Shown: piece after piece, positions 7,983-16,827 of the stretch | How positions within the stretch are numbered: the first letter of the stretch is position 1 | How the letters are laid out: each line of letters begins with the position of its first letter | Origin: Planomonospora sp. ID67723 | GTDB taxonomy: Bacteria; Actinomycetota; Actinomycetes; Streptosporangiales; Streptosporangiaceae | Assembly (NCBI RefSeq): GCF_015711605.1 | Contig: NZ_JABTEZ010000002.1 | Span: 682,001 to 746,000, forward strand | Direction: 5' to 3' | Length of the DNA: 64,000 nucleotides | Made by a program: the position numbers and the translations under genes | The notes under the pieces: generated by a model | Database searches by the model: none | What the model saw: only the letters and a program-made list of their open reading frames with translations | What the model was told of the DNA's origin: nothing

Positions 7983-8936
7983 GTGAGGCCCGTACGTACC
8001 GCTTTCGCGGGCGCGCTCCTCGGTGCGCTGGCCCTGGCCGGATGCGGTCAGAGCTCCACCACCTCCCCGCCGGAGGCCACCGCCACGGCCAGCGCGACCG
8101 CCTCGGCGGCGGGTGAGTTCCCCGTCACCGTCGAGGCGGGCAACGGCCAGGTCACCCTCGCCGAGCGGCCCGAGCGGATCGTCTCCCTCTCGCCCACCGC
8201 CACCGAGAGCCTGTTCGCCGTCGGCGCCGGAGCCCAGGTCGTCGCGGTCGACGACCAGTCCACCTTCCCGGCCGAGGCGCCCAAGACCGACCTGTCCGGC
8301 TTCAAGCCGAACGCCGAGGCGATCATCGCGCAGAAGCCCGACCTGGTCGTGCTCGCCAACGACGTCGACGGCATCGTGGCCAAGCTGGCGAAGGTCAAGG
8401 TCCCGGTGCTGCTGGAGCCCGCCGCCACCAAGCTCGACGAGGCCTACGACCAGATCGCCGACCTCGGTGCGGCCACCGGCAACGCGGCCAAGGCCGAGGA
8501 GGTCGTGGCCGGGATGAAGCAGAAGATCGACGGGATCGTGGCCGCCGCGCCCAAGGACAAGAAGCTCACCTACTATCACGAGCTGGACACCACGCCCTAC
8601 TCGGTGACCTCCACCACCTTCATCGGCCAGGTCTACGCCCTGTTCGGCCTGACCAACATCGCCGACAAGGCTCCTGACCTGGCCGGGGGCTATCCCAAGC
8701 TCTCCGCCGAGTTCGTCGCCCAGGCCGACCCCGACCTGGTCTTCCTCGCCGACACCAAGTGCTGCGGGCAGTCCAGGGACACCCTCGCCAAGCGTCCCGG
8801 CTGGTCCAAGCTCTCCGCCGTCAAGAACGACCAGGTCATCGCCCTCGACGACGACATCGCCTCCCGCTGGGGGCCGCGTGTGGCCGACCTCGCCCAGCAG
8901 GTCGGCGAGGCCGTCCAGAAGGCCGCCTCCGAGTAG
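7983..8936 (+). CDS. btuF: Cobalamin ABC transporter substrate-binding lipoprotein
   Basis: 317 residues from the GTG at 7983, preceded by AAAGGA at 7971-7976. The signal peptide ends in the lipobox LAGC, so the mature protein is anchored outside the membrane. The fold is a BtuF/FhuD type with two lobes: VTLAERPERIVSLSPTATES is the characteristic N-lobe strand, and a long connecting helix follows near the middle. It captures cobalamin or other corrinoids. The upstream riboswitch and following permease, ATPase and CbiZ genes specify corrinoid rather than siderophore uptake. Confidence 0.92.
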   Translation: MRPVRTAFAGALLGALALAGCGQSSTTSPPEATATASATASAAGEFPVTVEAGNGQVTLAERPERIVSLSPTATESLFAVGAGAQVVAVDDQSTFPAEAPKTDLSGFKPNAEAIIAQKPDLVVLANDVDGIVAKLAKVKVPVLLEPAATKLDEAYDQIADLGAATGNAAKAEEVVAGMKQKIDGIVAAAPKDKKLTYYHELDTTPYSVTSTTFIGQVYALFGLTNIADKAPDLAGGYPKLSAEFVAQADPDLVFLADTKCCGQSRDTLAKRPGWSKLSAVKNDQVIALDDDIASRWGPRVADLAQQVGEAVQKAASE

Positions 8937-9992
8937 GTGACCGATCCATCCGGTGCCCCGGTGCGGCGGTCGGCCCGGCTGCGCCCGGCGGCCCTGCTGG
9001 CGGCGGTGGGCGTGCTCCTGGCGAGCATGGTCGCCGGGCTGCTGGCCGGGGCGGCGGACATCGAGCCGGGCAGGGTGATCCTGCAACTGCTCGACTGGCT
9101 CCCGATCGTCTCCGCGGACTCCGGGCTCGCCCCGGTCGAGCAGGGGCTGCTGTGGGAGATCCGGCTGCCCCGGGTGCTGCTCGGGGCGGTCGTCGGCGGC
9201 CTGCTGGCCATCGCCGGGGCCGCCTACCAGGGCGTGTTCCGCAACCCGCTGGCCGACCCCTACCTGCTCGGCGCCGCCGCGGGCGCCGGGCTCACCACCA
9301 CCGTGGTCATCGTGCTCCTCAAGGGCGACACCGAGTCCCTCTCCATCCCCGCCGCCGCCTTCGTCGGAGCCGTCGGCGGCGTCCTGCTCGCCTACGCCCT
9401 GGGCAACGTCGCCGGCCGGGGCGGCGGGACCGCCACGCTGGTCCTCGCCGGGGTCGCCGTGACCTCCTTCCTCACCGCCGTGCAGACGTTCGTCCAGCAG
9501 CTCGGCGTCGAGGACCTCCAGCGCATCTACGGCTGGATCCTCGGCACCGTCGACGGCGGCTGGGGCCGGGTGACGCTGGTCCTCCCCTACGCGGCGGTCT
9601 CGGTGGCGGCCCTGCTGGTGCACGGGCGGCTGCTGGACGTGCTCTCGGTCGGCGACGACGAGGCCGTCAGCCTCGGCCTCAACGCCGCCCGGGTACGGCT
9701 CGCCGTCCTGCTGGCCGCCTCCCTGGCCACCGCCGCGGCCGTCGCGGTCAGCGGCCTGATCGGCTTCGTCGGCATCGTCGTCCCGCACGTGGTCCGCCGC
9801 CTGGCCGGAGGCTCCTACCGGATCGTGCTCCCGCTCTCCCTGCTCGGCGGGGCGGCCTTCCTGGTCCTCGGCGACGTGATCGCCCGGACCGTGCTCGCCC
9901 CGGCGGAGCTGCCCATCGGCGTGGTCACCGCCTTCGTCGGCGCGCCGTTCTTCGTGGCCGTCCTGCGGATGACGAAACGGGTGGAGACGTGA
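8937..9992 (+). CDS. btuC: Cobalamin ABC transporter permease
   Basis: 351 residues, FecCD/BtuC family with about ten membrane helices. Typical features are EIRLPRVLLGAVVGGLLAIAG near the start of the second third, NPLADPYLLGAAAGAG, and the cytoplasmic coupling segment GLIGFVGIVVPHVVR that contacts the ATPase. The GTG start directly follows the btuF stop. A dimer of this protein forms the pore for corrinoids delivered by BtuF. Confidence 0.95.
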   Translation: MTDPSGAPVRRSARLRPAALLAAVGVLLASMVAGLLAGAADIEPGRVILQLLDWLPIVSADSGLAPVEQGLLWEIRLPRVLLGAVVGGLLAIAGAAYQGVFRNPLADPYLLGAAAGAGLTTTVVIVLLKGDTESLSIPAAAFVGAVGGVLLAYALGNVAGRGGGTATLVLAGVAVTSFLTAVQTFVQQLGVEDLQRIYGWILGTVDGGWGRVTLVLPYAAVSVAALLVHGRLLDVLSVGDDEAVSLGLNAARVRLAVLLAASLATAAAVAVSGLIGFVGIVVPHVVRRLAGGSYRIVLPLSLLGGAAFLVLGDVIARTVLAPAELPIGVVTAFVGAPFFVAVLRMTKRVET

Positions 9993-10026
9993 GCGGCACC
10001 GGGGCGGTCACCCGCGAGGAGGGCCC

Positions 10027-10806
10027 GTGAGCCGCATCAGGGCGCGCGACCTGTCGGTCGTCCTGGACTCGCGGACCGTGCTCTCCGAGGTCGGGCTCCG
10101 GGTGCGCGGCGGTGACTGGCTCGCCGTGATCGGCGCCAACGGCGCGGGCAAGTCCACCCTGCTGAAGGCCGTCGCCGGGGTGCTGCCCTGCTCGGGGGAG
10201 GTGCTCATCGACGACACGCCCGTCCGGAGGCTCAAACCCAGGGACCGGGCCCGGCTGCTGGCCTACGCCCCTCAGGCCCCGGCGCTCCCGGCCGACATGA
10301 CCGTGTTCGACTACGCCCTGCTGGGCCGCACGCCGTACATCCCGTACCTGGGCAGGGAGAGCCGCCACGACCGGGAGGTGACCGCCTCGGTGCTGGAGCG
10401 CCTGGACCTGGCGCCGTTCGCCGCCCGCACGCTGGGCCACCTGTCGGGCGGCGAGCGCCAGCGGGTCGTGCTCGCCCGGGCGCTGGTCCAGCAGGCCCCC
10501 GTGCTGCTGCTGGACGAGCCCACCACCGCTCTCGACCTGGGCCACCAGCAGCAGGTCCTGGAGCTGGTCGACCGGCTCCGGCTGGCCGACGGGCTGACCG
10601 TGGTCACGACCCTGCACGACCTGAGCGTGGCCGGGCAGTACGCCGACTCGATGATGCTGATCTCCGCGGGCCGGGTGGCCGCCTCGGGGGCCCCCGCGGA
10701 TGTGCTCACCGAAGAACTGATCGACAAGCACTTCGGGGCCCGCGTCCGGGTCGAGACCCGCCCGGACGGCAGGCCCGGAGTCCACCTGGAGCGACCATGC
10801 CACTGA
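10027..10806 (+). CDS. btuD: Cobalamin ABC transporter ATPase
   Basis: 259 residues. Walker A GANGAGKST (about residues 37-45), Q-loop in YAPQAP, signature LSGGERQRV, Walker B VLLLDEPTT and switch His in TTLHDLS are all present. It powers the BtuC channel by ATP hydrolysis. It begins 34 bp after btuC and its end overlaps cbiZ by 10 bp, so all four genes are one transcript under the cobalamin riboswitch. Confidence 0.95.
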   Translation: MSRIRARDLSVVLDSRTVLSEVGLRVRGGDWLAVIGANGAGKSTLLKAVAGVLPCSGEVLIDDTPVRRLKPRDRARLLAYAPQAPALPADMTVFDYALLGRTPYIPYLGRESRHDREVTASVLERLDLAPFAARTLGHLSGGERQRVVLARALVQQAPVLLLDEPTTALDLGHQQQVLELVDRLRLADGLTVVTTLHDLSVAGQYADSMMLISAGRVAASGAPADVLTEELIDKHFGARVRVETRPDGRPGVHLERPCH

Positions 10807-11600
10807 CCCCAACGCCGGAGACCGCCGGGCCCGGTCCCGCCGGGTCCGGGAGCTTCCGGGAGGCCGGCGGGCCCGGATCCGCCCGGATCGATCGGACACG
10901 GGACACCGGCGGGCCCGGCCGCCTGCTGCTGAGCCACCGCGAGGAGGACGGCGTCCGCCTGGCCTCGCTGCTGTGGGAGTTCGGACCGGGCCGGCGGGCG
11001 ATCTCCTCGGCGCTGGTCGGCGGCGGCATCGGCCCGGCGGAGTGGGTGCTCAACGCCCAGGTGCCCGGCGGCTACGCCCGGATGGACCCGGTGGACCACC
11101 TGCTGGAGATGGCCCCGCCCGGCTCCGGCGTCGGCATGCTCACCGCCGCCCCGGTGGGCCGTTTCACCAGGGCGGGCGACGGCGGGGCGCACGCCGTGGC
11201 GACCGTCGGCCTGCGCGTGCCCACCTGGGCCGCCGCCCCCGAGGGCGCCGCCGACCCCGAGCTCGCGCCCCTGTACCTCCCCGGGACGGTCAACATCGTC
11301 GTCGCCGTCCCGGTCGCGATGAGCGACGCCGCCCTGGTGAACGCGGTGATGACGGTGACCGAGGCCAAGACCCAGGCCCTGCTGGAGGAGGGCTTCCCCT
11401 GCACCGGCACCGCCTCCGACGCGGTCTGCGTCGTGGCTCCGGACAGCCGCCCCGGCGGCCCCGAGGAGTCGTTCGGCGGTCCCCGCTCCACCTGGGGCGC
11501 CCGGATCGCCCGCGCGGTCCACCAGGCCGTACGGCAGGGCGCCCGCGACTGGCTGAAGCCTCCTCACACACTCCCCTCGCCGGTGCGGCGGGCCCGGTAG
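10797..11600 (+). CDS. cbiZ: Adenosylcobinamide amidohydrolase
   Basis: 267 residues. CbiZ cleaves the nucleotide-loop side chain of adenosylcobinamide or pseudocobalamin to adenosylcobyric acid, letting the cell remodel imported corrinoids. Family segments visible are ALVGGGIGPAEWVLNAQVP, GVGMLTAAPV, GTVNIVVAVP, CTGTASDAV and FGGPRSTWGARIARAV. The first about 40 residues are a low-complexity G/P-rich extension not needed for the fold, so the true start could be later. It overlaps btuD and converges on the CGNR gene with a 37-bp overlap. Confidence 0.93.
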   Translation: MPLTPTPETAGPGPAGSGSFREAGGPGSARIDRTRDTGGPGRLLLSHREEDGVRLASLLWEFGPGRRAISSALVGGGIGPAEWVLNAQVPGGYARMDPVDHLLEMAPPGSGVGMLTAAPVGRFTRAGDGGAHAVATVGLRVPTWAAAPEGAADPELAPLYLPGTVNIVVAVPVAMSDAALVNAVMTVTEAKTQALLEEGFPCTGTASDAVCVVAPDSRPGGPEESFGGPRSTWGARIARAVHQAVRQGARDWLKPPHTLPSPVRRAR

Positions 11601-12133
11601 GCGGCCATCTTGGCGCGTGCGCCGCAGCCGTCCATCGAGCACCAGCGGCGCCGGCCCGACCGGCTGGTGTCCAGGAACAGCACCGTGCACGGGCCCAGCT
11701 CGCACTCGTGGACCCGTTCGGCCAGCGGCCCGCCGAGCAGGTCGACGGCGTCGCGGGCGATCTCGGCCAGCAGGGCCTGCGCGGTCACCTCGCCGGGGAC
11801 GCGCCGCAGGCGGCCGTCGGGGCCGGCCTCCAGCCGGTGCGCCGGCGCGGGCCGGGCGGCCCAGTCGTTCACGGCCGCCAGCTCCGCCGACGGGATCTCC
11901 CCGCCCAGCAGACAGGCGGTGAACAACTCGTACATCGACTCGCGGAGGGCGCGTGCCTGCCGCAGCTCCCGCGCGCCGGCCGCCGGAGCCGACGCGGCCA
12001 GGCCCGCCTCGGTGAACCAGCGGCCCAGGTCGGCAGGCGTCGTCAGCCGCTCGACGCGCTCCGCCCGCCGCCTGCCCACGGTGGCGATGAGGTTCAGGCA
12101 GTGCCGCCCGCTGTGGAACCGGAAGGTGCTCAC
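11564..12133 (-). CDS. CGNR zinc-finger transcriptional regulator (ABATE domain)
   Basis: About 189 residues from the GTG at 12133. The N-terminal ABATE-type domain begins FRFHSGRHCLNLIAT; the C-terminal zinc finger has the pattern CELGPC...RRRWCSMDGCGARAK, where the usual CGNR tetrad reads CGAR. These proteins are DNA-binding regulators common in actinomycetes. The gene is divergent from the mycothiol-type enzyme with only 39 bp between starts and a dyad in that gap, so it probably controls its neighbour. The start is uncertain because no clear ribosome site is seen. Confidence 0.85.
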   Translation of the reverse strand: MSTFRFHSGRHCLNLIATVGRRRAERVERLTTPADLGRWFTEAGLAASAPAAGARELRQARALRESMYELFTACLLGGEIPSAELAAVNDWAARPAPAHRLEAGPDGRLRRVPGEVTAQALLAEIARDAVDLLGGPLAERVHECELGPCTVLFLDTSRSGRRRWCSMDGCGARAKMAAYRARRTGEGSV

Positions 12134-12142
12134 CCTCTTGAT

Positions 12143-12163
12143 GTTACCTTCTGAACCGGTAAC
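12143..12163. promoter_or_regulatory. Dyad in divergent promoter
   Basis: Perfect 6-bp arms GTTACC (12143-12148) and GGTAAC (12158-12163) spaced by 9 bp. They occupy the whole 39-bp gap between the CGNR regulator and the divergent enzyme gene, so any bound protein would affect both promoters. Confidence 0.4.
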
Positions 12164-12172
12164 CTGCCGTCC

Positions 12173-12865
12173 ATGACACCGAACGATCTCGTGGCCCGCG
12201 TCCGCGCCGGGCACCGCCGGCTGCAGGCCCTGCTCGCCGATCTCACCGACTCCGACGTCCGGGCAGCCTCCCCGCTTCCGGGGTGGACGCGCGGTCATGT
12301 GATCACCCACCTGGAACAGCACGCCCACGCCTTCGCCCGCCAGGCCGACCACGCCCGCCGGGGCCTGCTCGTCGACGTCTACGACGGCGGGGCCCCGGCC
12401 CGCGCCGCCGCCATCGAGCGCGAGGCCGGACGCGGGGCGGAAGAACTGCGCAAGGCCGCCGCCGAGGCCTGCGCCGCGATCGAGGACGCCTGGTCGCGGA
12501 TCGGCGACGACGGCTGGGGGGCGCCCGTCCGCTATCGCGACGCCACCCTTCTGGACACCGTCTACGCCCGCTGGCGCGAGGTGGAGGTGCACCTGGTCGA
12601 CCTCGGCCTGGAGTACCGGCCGGCGGACTGGTCGATCGAGTTCTGCGACCATCTCGTGGACTTCCTGGCGCCCCGCGTTCCCGCGGGGACGCACCTGACG
12701 CTGGCCGACGACGACGCCGACCGGCGCTGGAGCATCGGCGACGGCGACCCCGTCGTGCTGCGGGGGAGCGCGAGCGACCTGAGCGCCTGGCTGGCCGAGC
12801 GCGCCCCCGCCCGGCCGGTCGCCGCCGAGACCGGAACCCCGCCCGAGCTCGGCCCCTGGCCGTGA
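12173..12865 (+). CDS. Maleylpyruvate isomerase family (mycothiol-dependent, DinB-like) protein
   Basis: 230 residues. The N-terminal four-helix DinB/MDMPI domain has the metal-binding pattern GHVITHLEQH (about residues 41-50) and a second His in REVEVHLVDL (about residue 141). The C-terminal part resembles the MDMPI_C domain (TLADDDADRRWSI). In actinomycetes these enzymes use mycothiol for isomerisation or thiol-transfer detoxification. Its specific substrate cannot be read from sequence. It is divergent from a CGNR regulator that may sense the substrate. Confidence 0.88.
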   Translation: MTPNDLVARVRAGHRRLQALLADLTDSDVRAASPLPGWTRGHVITHLEQHAHAFARQADHARRGLLVDVYDGGAPARAAAIEREAGRGAEELRKAAAEACAAIEDAWSRIGDDGWGAPVRYRDATLLDTVYARWREVEVHLVDLGLEYRPADWSIEFCDHLVDFLAPRVPAGTHLTLADDDADRRWSIGDGDPVVLRGSASDLSAWLAERAPARPVAAETGTPPELGPWP

Positions 12866-14575
12866 TCACCGGGCGAGCGTCCCGTCCGGCCGCACCGTGA
12901 CGCCGTAGTCGCGTGACGCTCCCCCGGCGGTGATCTTCCCGGCGCGCAGGTCGGCCGCCACCTCCTCCAGCGGCCGGTCGTACGGCGAGCCGATGCCCCC
13001 GCCGCCCGTGGTCTCCACCACGAAGGCCTCCCCGGCGGCGAACGGCACGTTGCCGGCCTTCGATTCGAGGCGTTCCAGCGTGCCGTCCGCGCGCCGCCGG
13101 TAGAAGCCGCCGACCCGGCCGGGAAGGCCTCCGGAACGGCCGGGCGGAGCGTTGCGCAGCCGGTCGCCGCGGGTGGTGACGTGCGCGTCGTCCAGGAAGC
13201 GGATCACCGTGCGGGAGCCGAGGCCGCCGCGGTGGCGGCCGGGGCCGCCGGAGTCGGGGACGGTCTCCACCGACTCCACGATCAGCGGGCAGCGGGTCTC
13301 GACGGGCTCGGCCTGCGGGACCGAGTTGCGCCCGATGCCGAAGTGCACGCCCGTCGCGTCCGGCCCGTCCTTGCCCTGCCGGGCCCCCACCCCGCCGAAG
13401 TCGTAGGACAGGTGGATCCAGTAGGGCGCGCGCACCGCCGCGATGGAGAAGGGCTGGAGGATGCCGCTGGCGGCGATGGCATGCTCGGGCACGGCGTCCG
13501 AGAGCGCCTGGAAGATCGCCTCCATGGCCGCGTAGATGGGCACGAACCGGCCGCCGCAGGGGTGGGGGGAGCGGGCGTCGAGCAGCGAGCCGGGCGGGAG
13601 CCGTACCTCGATGGCCCGCAGGCAGCCTTCGTTCATGGCGATCGTCGGGTCGAGGAAGCAGCGGACCGCGAACACCGCGGCGGCCAGCGACTGCGAGGCC
13701 GAGGCGTTGATCGCGGCCGGGACCTGCGGGTCCGTTCCCGCGAAGTCCACGACCACCCGGCCCCGTCCGCCCGCACGCGGCGTCTCCCGTTCCACGGTGA
13801 CCGCCACGCGGACCGTGTGGGAGCGGGAGAGGTCGATGCCGTCGTCGTCGATGGGGTAGGACGAGGTGTGGCGGCCGGGCGGCAGACCGGCCAGGGCGGC
13901 GCGGGTCCTCGCCTCGGTGTAGTCGAGGTAGTCGTCGATCCCCCGCGCGAGCCCGGCGGGGCCGTACTCGGCGATCATCGCCTCGATCCGGGCGGCGGCG
14001 ACGGCGGCGCCCGCGACGAGCGCGCGCACGTCTCCCATGACCTTGTCCGGGGTGCGGCTGTTGGCCCGCAGGATGGCCTCGACGGCCGGTTCGATCCCCT
14101 GCGCGGTGGCCAGGCGGACCGGGGGGAGCTGGAGGCCCTCCAGGAAGATGTCGGTGGCCAGCGGGGCCATGCCGCCCGCGGACAGCCCGCCGAGGTCGGA
14201 GACGTGGATCATCGTGGCGGTGAAGTAGGCGGGGGAGCCGGAGACGAAGACGGGCCGGTAGACCAGCAGGTCGTTGGTGTGCACGCCGCCCCGGTAGGCG
14301 TCGTTGAGCACGAACACGTCGCCGGGGCGCATGGTGGCGGCGGGGATGTCCGCGAGCAGTTCCGGCAGGGCGACCTTGAGCGCCATGCTGTTCATGAGCG
14401 TGGTGGCCATCGACTGGGCGACCAGGCGGCCGTCGGCGTCGAGGACGGCCGCCGAGGCGTCCGAGCCCTCGACGATGAACGTCGAGTAGGCCGAGCGGAC
14501 GACGACGATGCTCGCCTCCTCCGCCGCCACCACCAGCGCGTTCCGCAGCACCTCGGCGGTGAGCGCGTCAGTCAT
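12866..14575 (-). CDS. hyuB: Hydantoinase B/oxoprolinase family protein
   Basis: 569 residues from the ATG at 14575. HyuB is the partner of HyuA in ATP-dependent hydantoinase, 5-oxoprolinase or acetone-carboxylase-like complexes. Visible family blocks are DADGRLVAQSMATTLM, RPGDVFVLNDAYRGGVHTND, ATMIHVSDLGG, VDFAGTDPQVPAAINAS, ATGVHFGIGRNS and TTGGGGIGSPYDRP. The start overlaps the hyuA stop (ATGA), so the two are translated together. The substrate is uncertain: hydantoins, 5-oxoproline or a related cyclic amide. Confidence 0.92.
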   Translation of the reverse strand: MTDALTAEVLRNALVVAAEEASIVVVRSAYSTFIVEGSDASAAVLDADGRLVAQSMATTLMNSMALKVALPELLADIPAATMRPGDVFVLNDAYRGGVHTNDLLVYRPVFVSGSPAYFTATMIHVSDLGGLSAGGMAPLATDIFLEGLQLPPVRLATAQGIEPAVEAILRANSRTPDKVMGDVRALVAGAAVAAARIEAMIAEYGPAGLARGIDDYLDYTEARTRAALAGLPPGRHTSSYPIDDDGIDLSRSHTVRVAVTVERETPRAGGRGRVVVDFAGTDPQVPAAINASASQSLAAAVFAVRCFLDPTIAMNEGCLRAIEVRLPPGSLLDARSPHPCGGRFVPIYAAMEAIFQALSDAVPEHAIAASGILQPFSIAAVRAPYWIHLSYDFGGVGARQGKDGPDATGVHFGIGRNSVPQAEPVETRCPLIVESVETVPDSGGPGRHRGGLGSRTVIRFLDDAHVTTRGDRLRNAPPGRSGGLPGRVGGFYRRRADGTLERLESKAGNVPFAAGEAFVVETTGGGGIGSPYDRPLEEVAADLRAGKITAGGASRDYGVTVRPDGTLAR

Positions 14576-16692
14576 GCGATCCCCCCGGCGCCCGGTCCGG
14601 TTCCCGTGCCCGGCTCGGCTCCGGCGCCCGGTCCGGTTCCCGTGCCCGGCTCGGCTCCGGCGCCCGCCTCCGTCCTCGTGAGGATCACCGCCGCGTCCTT
14701 TCCGAGTGCCGCCCGCCAGCCGGGCGGCACCACGATCGTCGACTCCGCGTCCTCCACGATCACCGGGCCCTCGGTCTCCGGCAGGGAGGCCCGGGTGAAC
14801 ACCGGCGTCTCGACGTACCCGCCGGCCTCGGTGAAGTACGCCGGCCGCCGCGCCGGATCCGGGACTCCGGTTCCCGCGCCCCCGCCCGCCGTACCGGCGC
14901 CGGGCGGGGAAGGGGCGCCGGCGGCGGTCAGGGTGACGCGGACGCGGTAGCCGACGACCTCCACCGGGCCCCGCTGGGCGATGCCGTACACCCGCTCGTA
15001 TCTGGCGGAGAAACGCTCGGCCAGGTCGGCGGGGGAGCCGGCCCAGGGGACGGTGAGGTCGTGCGCCTGGCCGGTGAAGCGGACGTCGGCCGAGCGCTCC
15101 ACCACCACGCCGGGGTCGCCGGGCCGAACGCCCAGGTCGGCGGCGGCCGCCTCGGCGAGCTCGGTGAACACCTTCCCGGGATCGGCGTCCAGCGCGGAGC
15201 GGACGCGGTCCGCCGACAGGTCCCCGGCCAGCAGCCCGGCGGCCGAGGCCACGCCGCAGCGGGCCGGGACGACCACGGTGGAGATGCCGAAGCGGGAGGC
15301 GACCCGGGCGGCGTGCATCGGGCCCGCGCCGCCGAAGGCCACCATCACGAAGCCGCGCGGATCGATGCCGCGCTGGACGGTCACCACGTGCACCGCCGAG
15401 CCCATCGAGGCGTTGGCGATCTCGTGGACGGCGTGTGCGGCCTCGGCCCGGGAGACGCCCAGCGGCCCGGCCAGCCGCAGGTCGATCGCCTTGCCGGCGA
15501 GGTCGGGGGCGAGCGGCATCGTGCCGCCGGCGAAGGAGGCGGGGCCGAGATAGCCGAGCACCAGGTCGGCGTCCGTCACGGTGGGCTCCTCGCCGCCCAG
15601 GCCGTAGCAGGCCGGGCCGGGTGCGGAGCCCGCCGAGCGCGGCCCGACCCGCAGGGCGCCCGCCGCGTCCACCCACGCGACGCTGCCGCCCCCGGCGCCG
15701 ACCTCGGCCAGGTCGATGGCCGGCGTCTTGACCGGCACGCCGGTCCCGGCCCGGCGCCCGCCGAAGCTGCCCTTGCCGCCGACGTGGAACTCGTGTGTGA
15801 TCTCCGGCCTGCCGCCCCTGATCACACAGGCCTTGGCCGTCGTGCCGCCCATGTCGAAGGAGATCGCGTCCGGATGCCCGGTCGAGACGGCGGCCAGCAC
15901 CCCGGCCGCCGGGCCGGACTCGATCGTCGCCACCGCCCTGCGCGCGGCCAGCTCGACCGGCATCACGCCGCCGCCCGACCCCATCACGCGCACCGGGGCG
16001 GTGATCCCGATGCCGGCCAGCCGGGCGGCCAGCCGCCGCAGGTAGCCCTCCATCACCGGCCCGACGTAGGCGGACATGATGGTCGTCGTCGCGCGCTCGT
16101 ACTCGCGCAGCTCGGGCCAGACCTCCGAGGAGATCACCACGGTGGGGACCGTCTCCCGGAGGATTTCGGCGACCCGCCGCTCGTGGGCGGGGCCGGCGTA
16201 GGAGTGCAGCAGGCAGACGGCGGCCGACGTGATGCCCCGCCGTGCGATCTCCTCGCCGACGCGGGCCACCGCGGCCTCGTCCAGCGGCTCCAGCACCGCG
16301 CCCGAGCAGGAGATCCGCTCGGGCACCTCGAAGCAGTCCTCGGCCGCGACCGGTGGCGGAGGCGGGTCGAAGCGCAGGTCGTAACGGTCCTCCTCGACCC
16401 GGGCGTAGCGGCCGAGGGGGATCGCCGAGCGGAAGCCCCGGGTCGTGACGTAGGCGACCCGCACGCCCCGGCGCTCCAGCACGGCGTTGGTGGCCAGAGT
16501 GGTGGCGTGCACGACCCCGGTCACGAGCGCGGGGTCGGTACGGCCCAGCACGGCGGTGACACCCCTGACGATGCCCTCCGCGGGGTCGTCGTGGGTGCTG
16601 AGGCACTTGGCGACCGCGACCTCGCCGCCGGGCCCGCGCAGCACCACGTCCGTGAACGTCCCGCCGACGTCGACCCCGATCGAGTAGCCCAC
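14572..16692 (-). CDS. hyuA: Hydantoinase A/oxoprolinase family protein
   Basis: 706 residues from a GTG preceded by GGAGGG. The N-terminal actin-like ATP-binding motif SIGVDVGGTFTDVVL and the later ISFDMGGTTAKA phosphate loop identify the hydantoinase/oxoprolinase N and A domains. With HyuB it opens a cyclic imide or lactam ring using ATP. The last about 30 residues are an odd tandem repeat (GAGAEPGTGTGP twice) not typical of the family. Upstream is a perfect CAAGCGCTTG palindrome. First gene of a two-gene operon. Confidence 0.93.
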   Translation of the reverse strand: MGYSIGVDVGGTFTDVVLRGPGGEVAVAKCLSTHDDPAEGIVRGVTAVLGRTDPALVTGVVHATTLATNAVLERRGVRVAYVTTRGFRSAIPLGRYARVEEDRYDLRFDPPPPPVAAEDCFEVPERISCSGAVLEPLDEAAVARVGEEIARRGITSAAVCLLHSYAGPAHERRVAEILRETVPTVVISSEVWPELREYERATTTIMSAYVGPVMEGYLRRLAARLAGIGITAPVRVMGSGGGVMPVELAARRAVATIESGPAAGVLAAVSTGHPDAISFDMGGTTAKACVIRGGRPEITHEFHVGGKGSFGGRRAGTGVPVKTPAIDLAEVGAGGGSVAWVDAAGALRVGPRSAGSAPGPACYGLGGEEPTVTDADLVLGYLGPASFAGGTMPLAPDLAGKAIDLRLAGPLGVSRAEAAHAVHEIANASMGSAVHVVTVQRGIDPRGFVMVAFGGAGPMHAARVASRFGISTVVVPARCGVASAAGLLAGDLSADRVRSALDADPGKVFTELAEAAAADLGVRPGDPGVVVERSADVRFTGQAHDLTVPWAGSPADLAERFSARYERVYGIAQRGPVEVVGYRVRVTLTAAGAPSPPGAGTAGGGAGTGVPDPARRPAYFTEAGGYVETPVFTRASLPETEGPVIVEDAESTIVVPPGWRAALGKDAAVILTRTEAGAGAEPGTGTGPGAGAEPGTGTGPGAGGIA
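14588..14666. repeat. 36-bp tandem repeat in the hyuA 3' end
   Basis: Two exact 36-bp copies (14588-14623 and 14624-14659) plus the start of a third. Each encodes the 12-residue unit GAGAEPGTGTGP at the HyuA C-terminus. The unit length is a multiple of three, so copy number changes would not shift the frame. Confidence 0.85.
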
Positions 16693-16747
16693 GAGCCCTC
16701 CTCGCCCGCCGGTTCGCGGGTTCCCGGACCGCAGGTTATTACCCGAG

Positions 16748-16757
16748 CAAGCGCTTG
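16748..16757. promoter_or_regulatory. Palindrome upstream of hyuA
   Basis: Perfect 10-bp palindrome CAAGCGCTTG in the 135-bp divergent gap between hyuA and the protease-like gene. This shape is used by TetR- and LacI-type regulators; no such gene is adjacent. Confidence 0.35.
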
Positions 16758-16827
16758 TCTATGTTCCCTTCTCTTGACTTCAGCCGATAGGTTGCGACCC
16801 TTGACCTATCCCCTGTATGGAGTGACG

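Noticed and set aside
7749-9788. 679-codon minus-strand frame opposite btuF/btuC
   Set aside because: Antisense shadow of the riboswitch-controlled btu operon.
13181-14950. Long plus-strand open frame opposite hyuB/hyuA
   Set aside because: It is the antisense shadow of two clearly homologous genes; high GC keeps antisense frames open and the product is a Gly/Arg/Val-rich string with no family.
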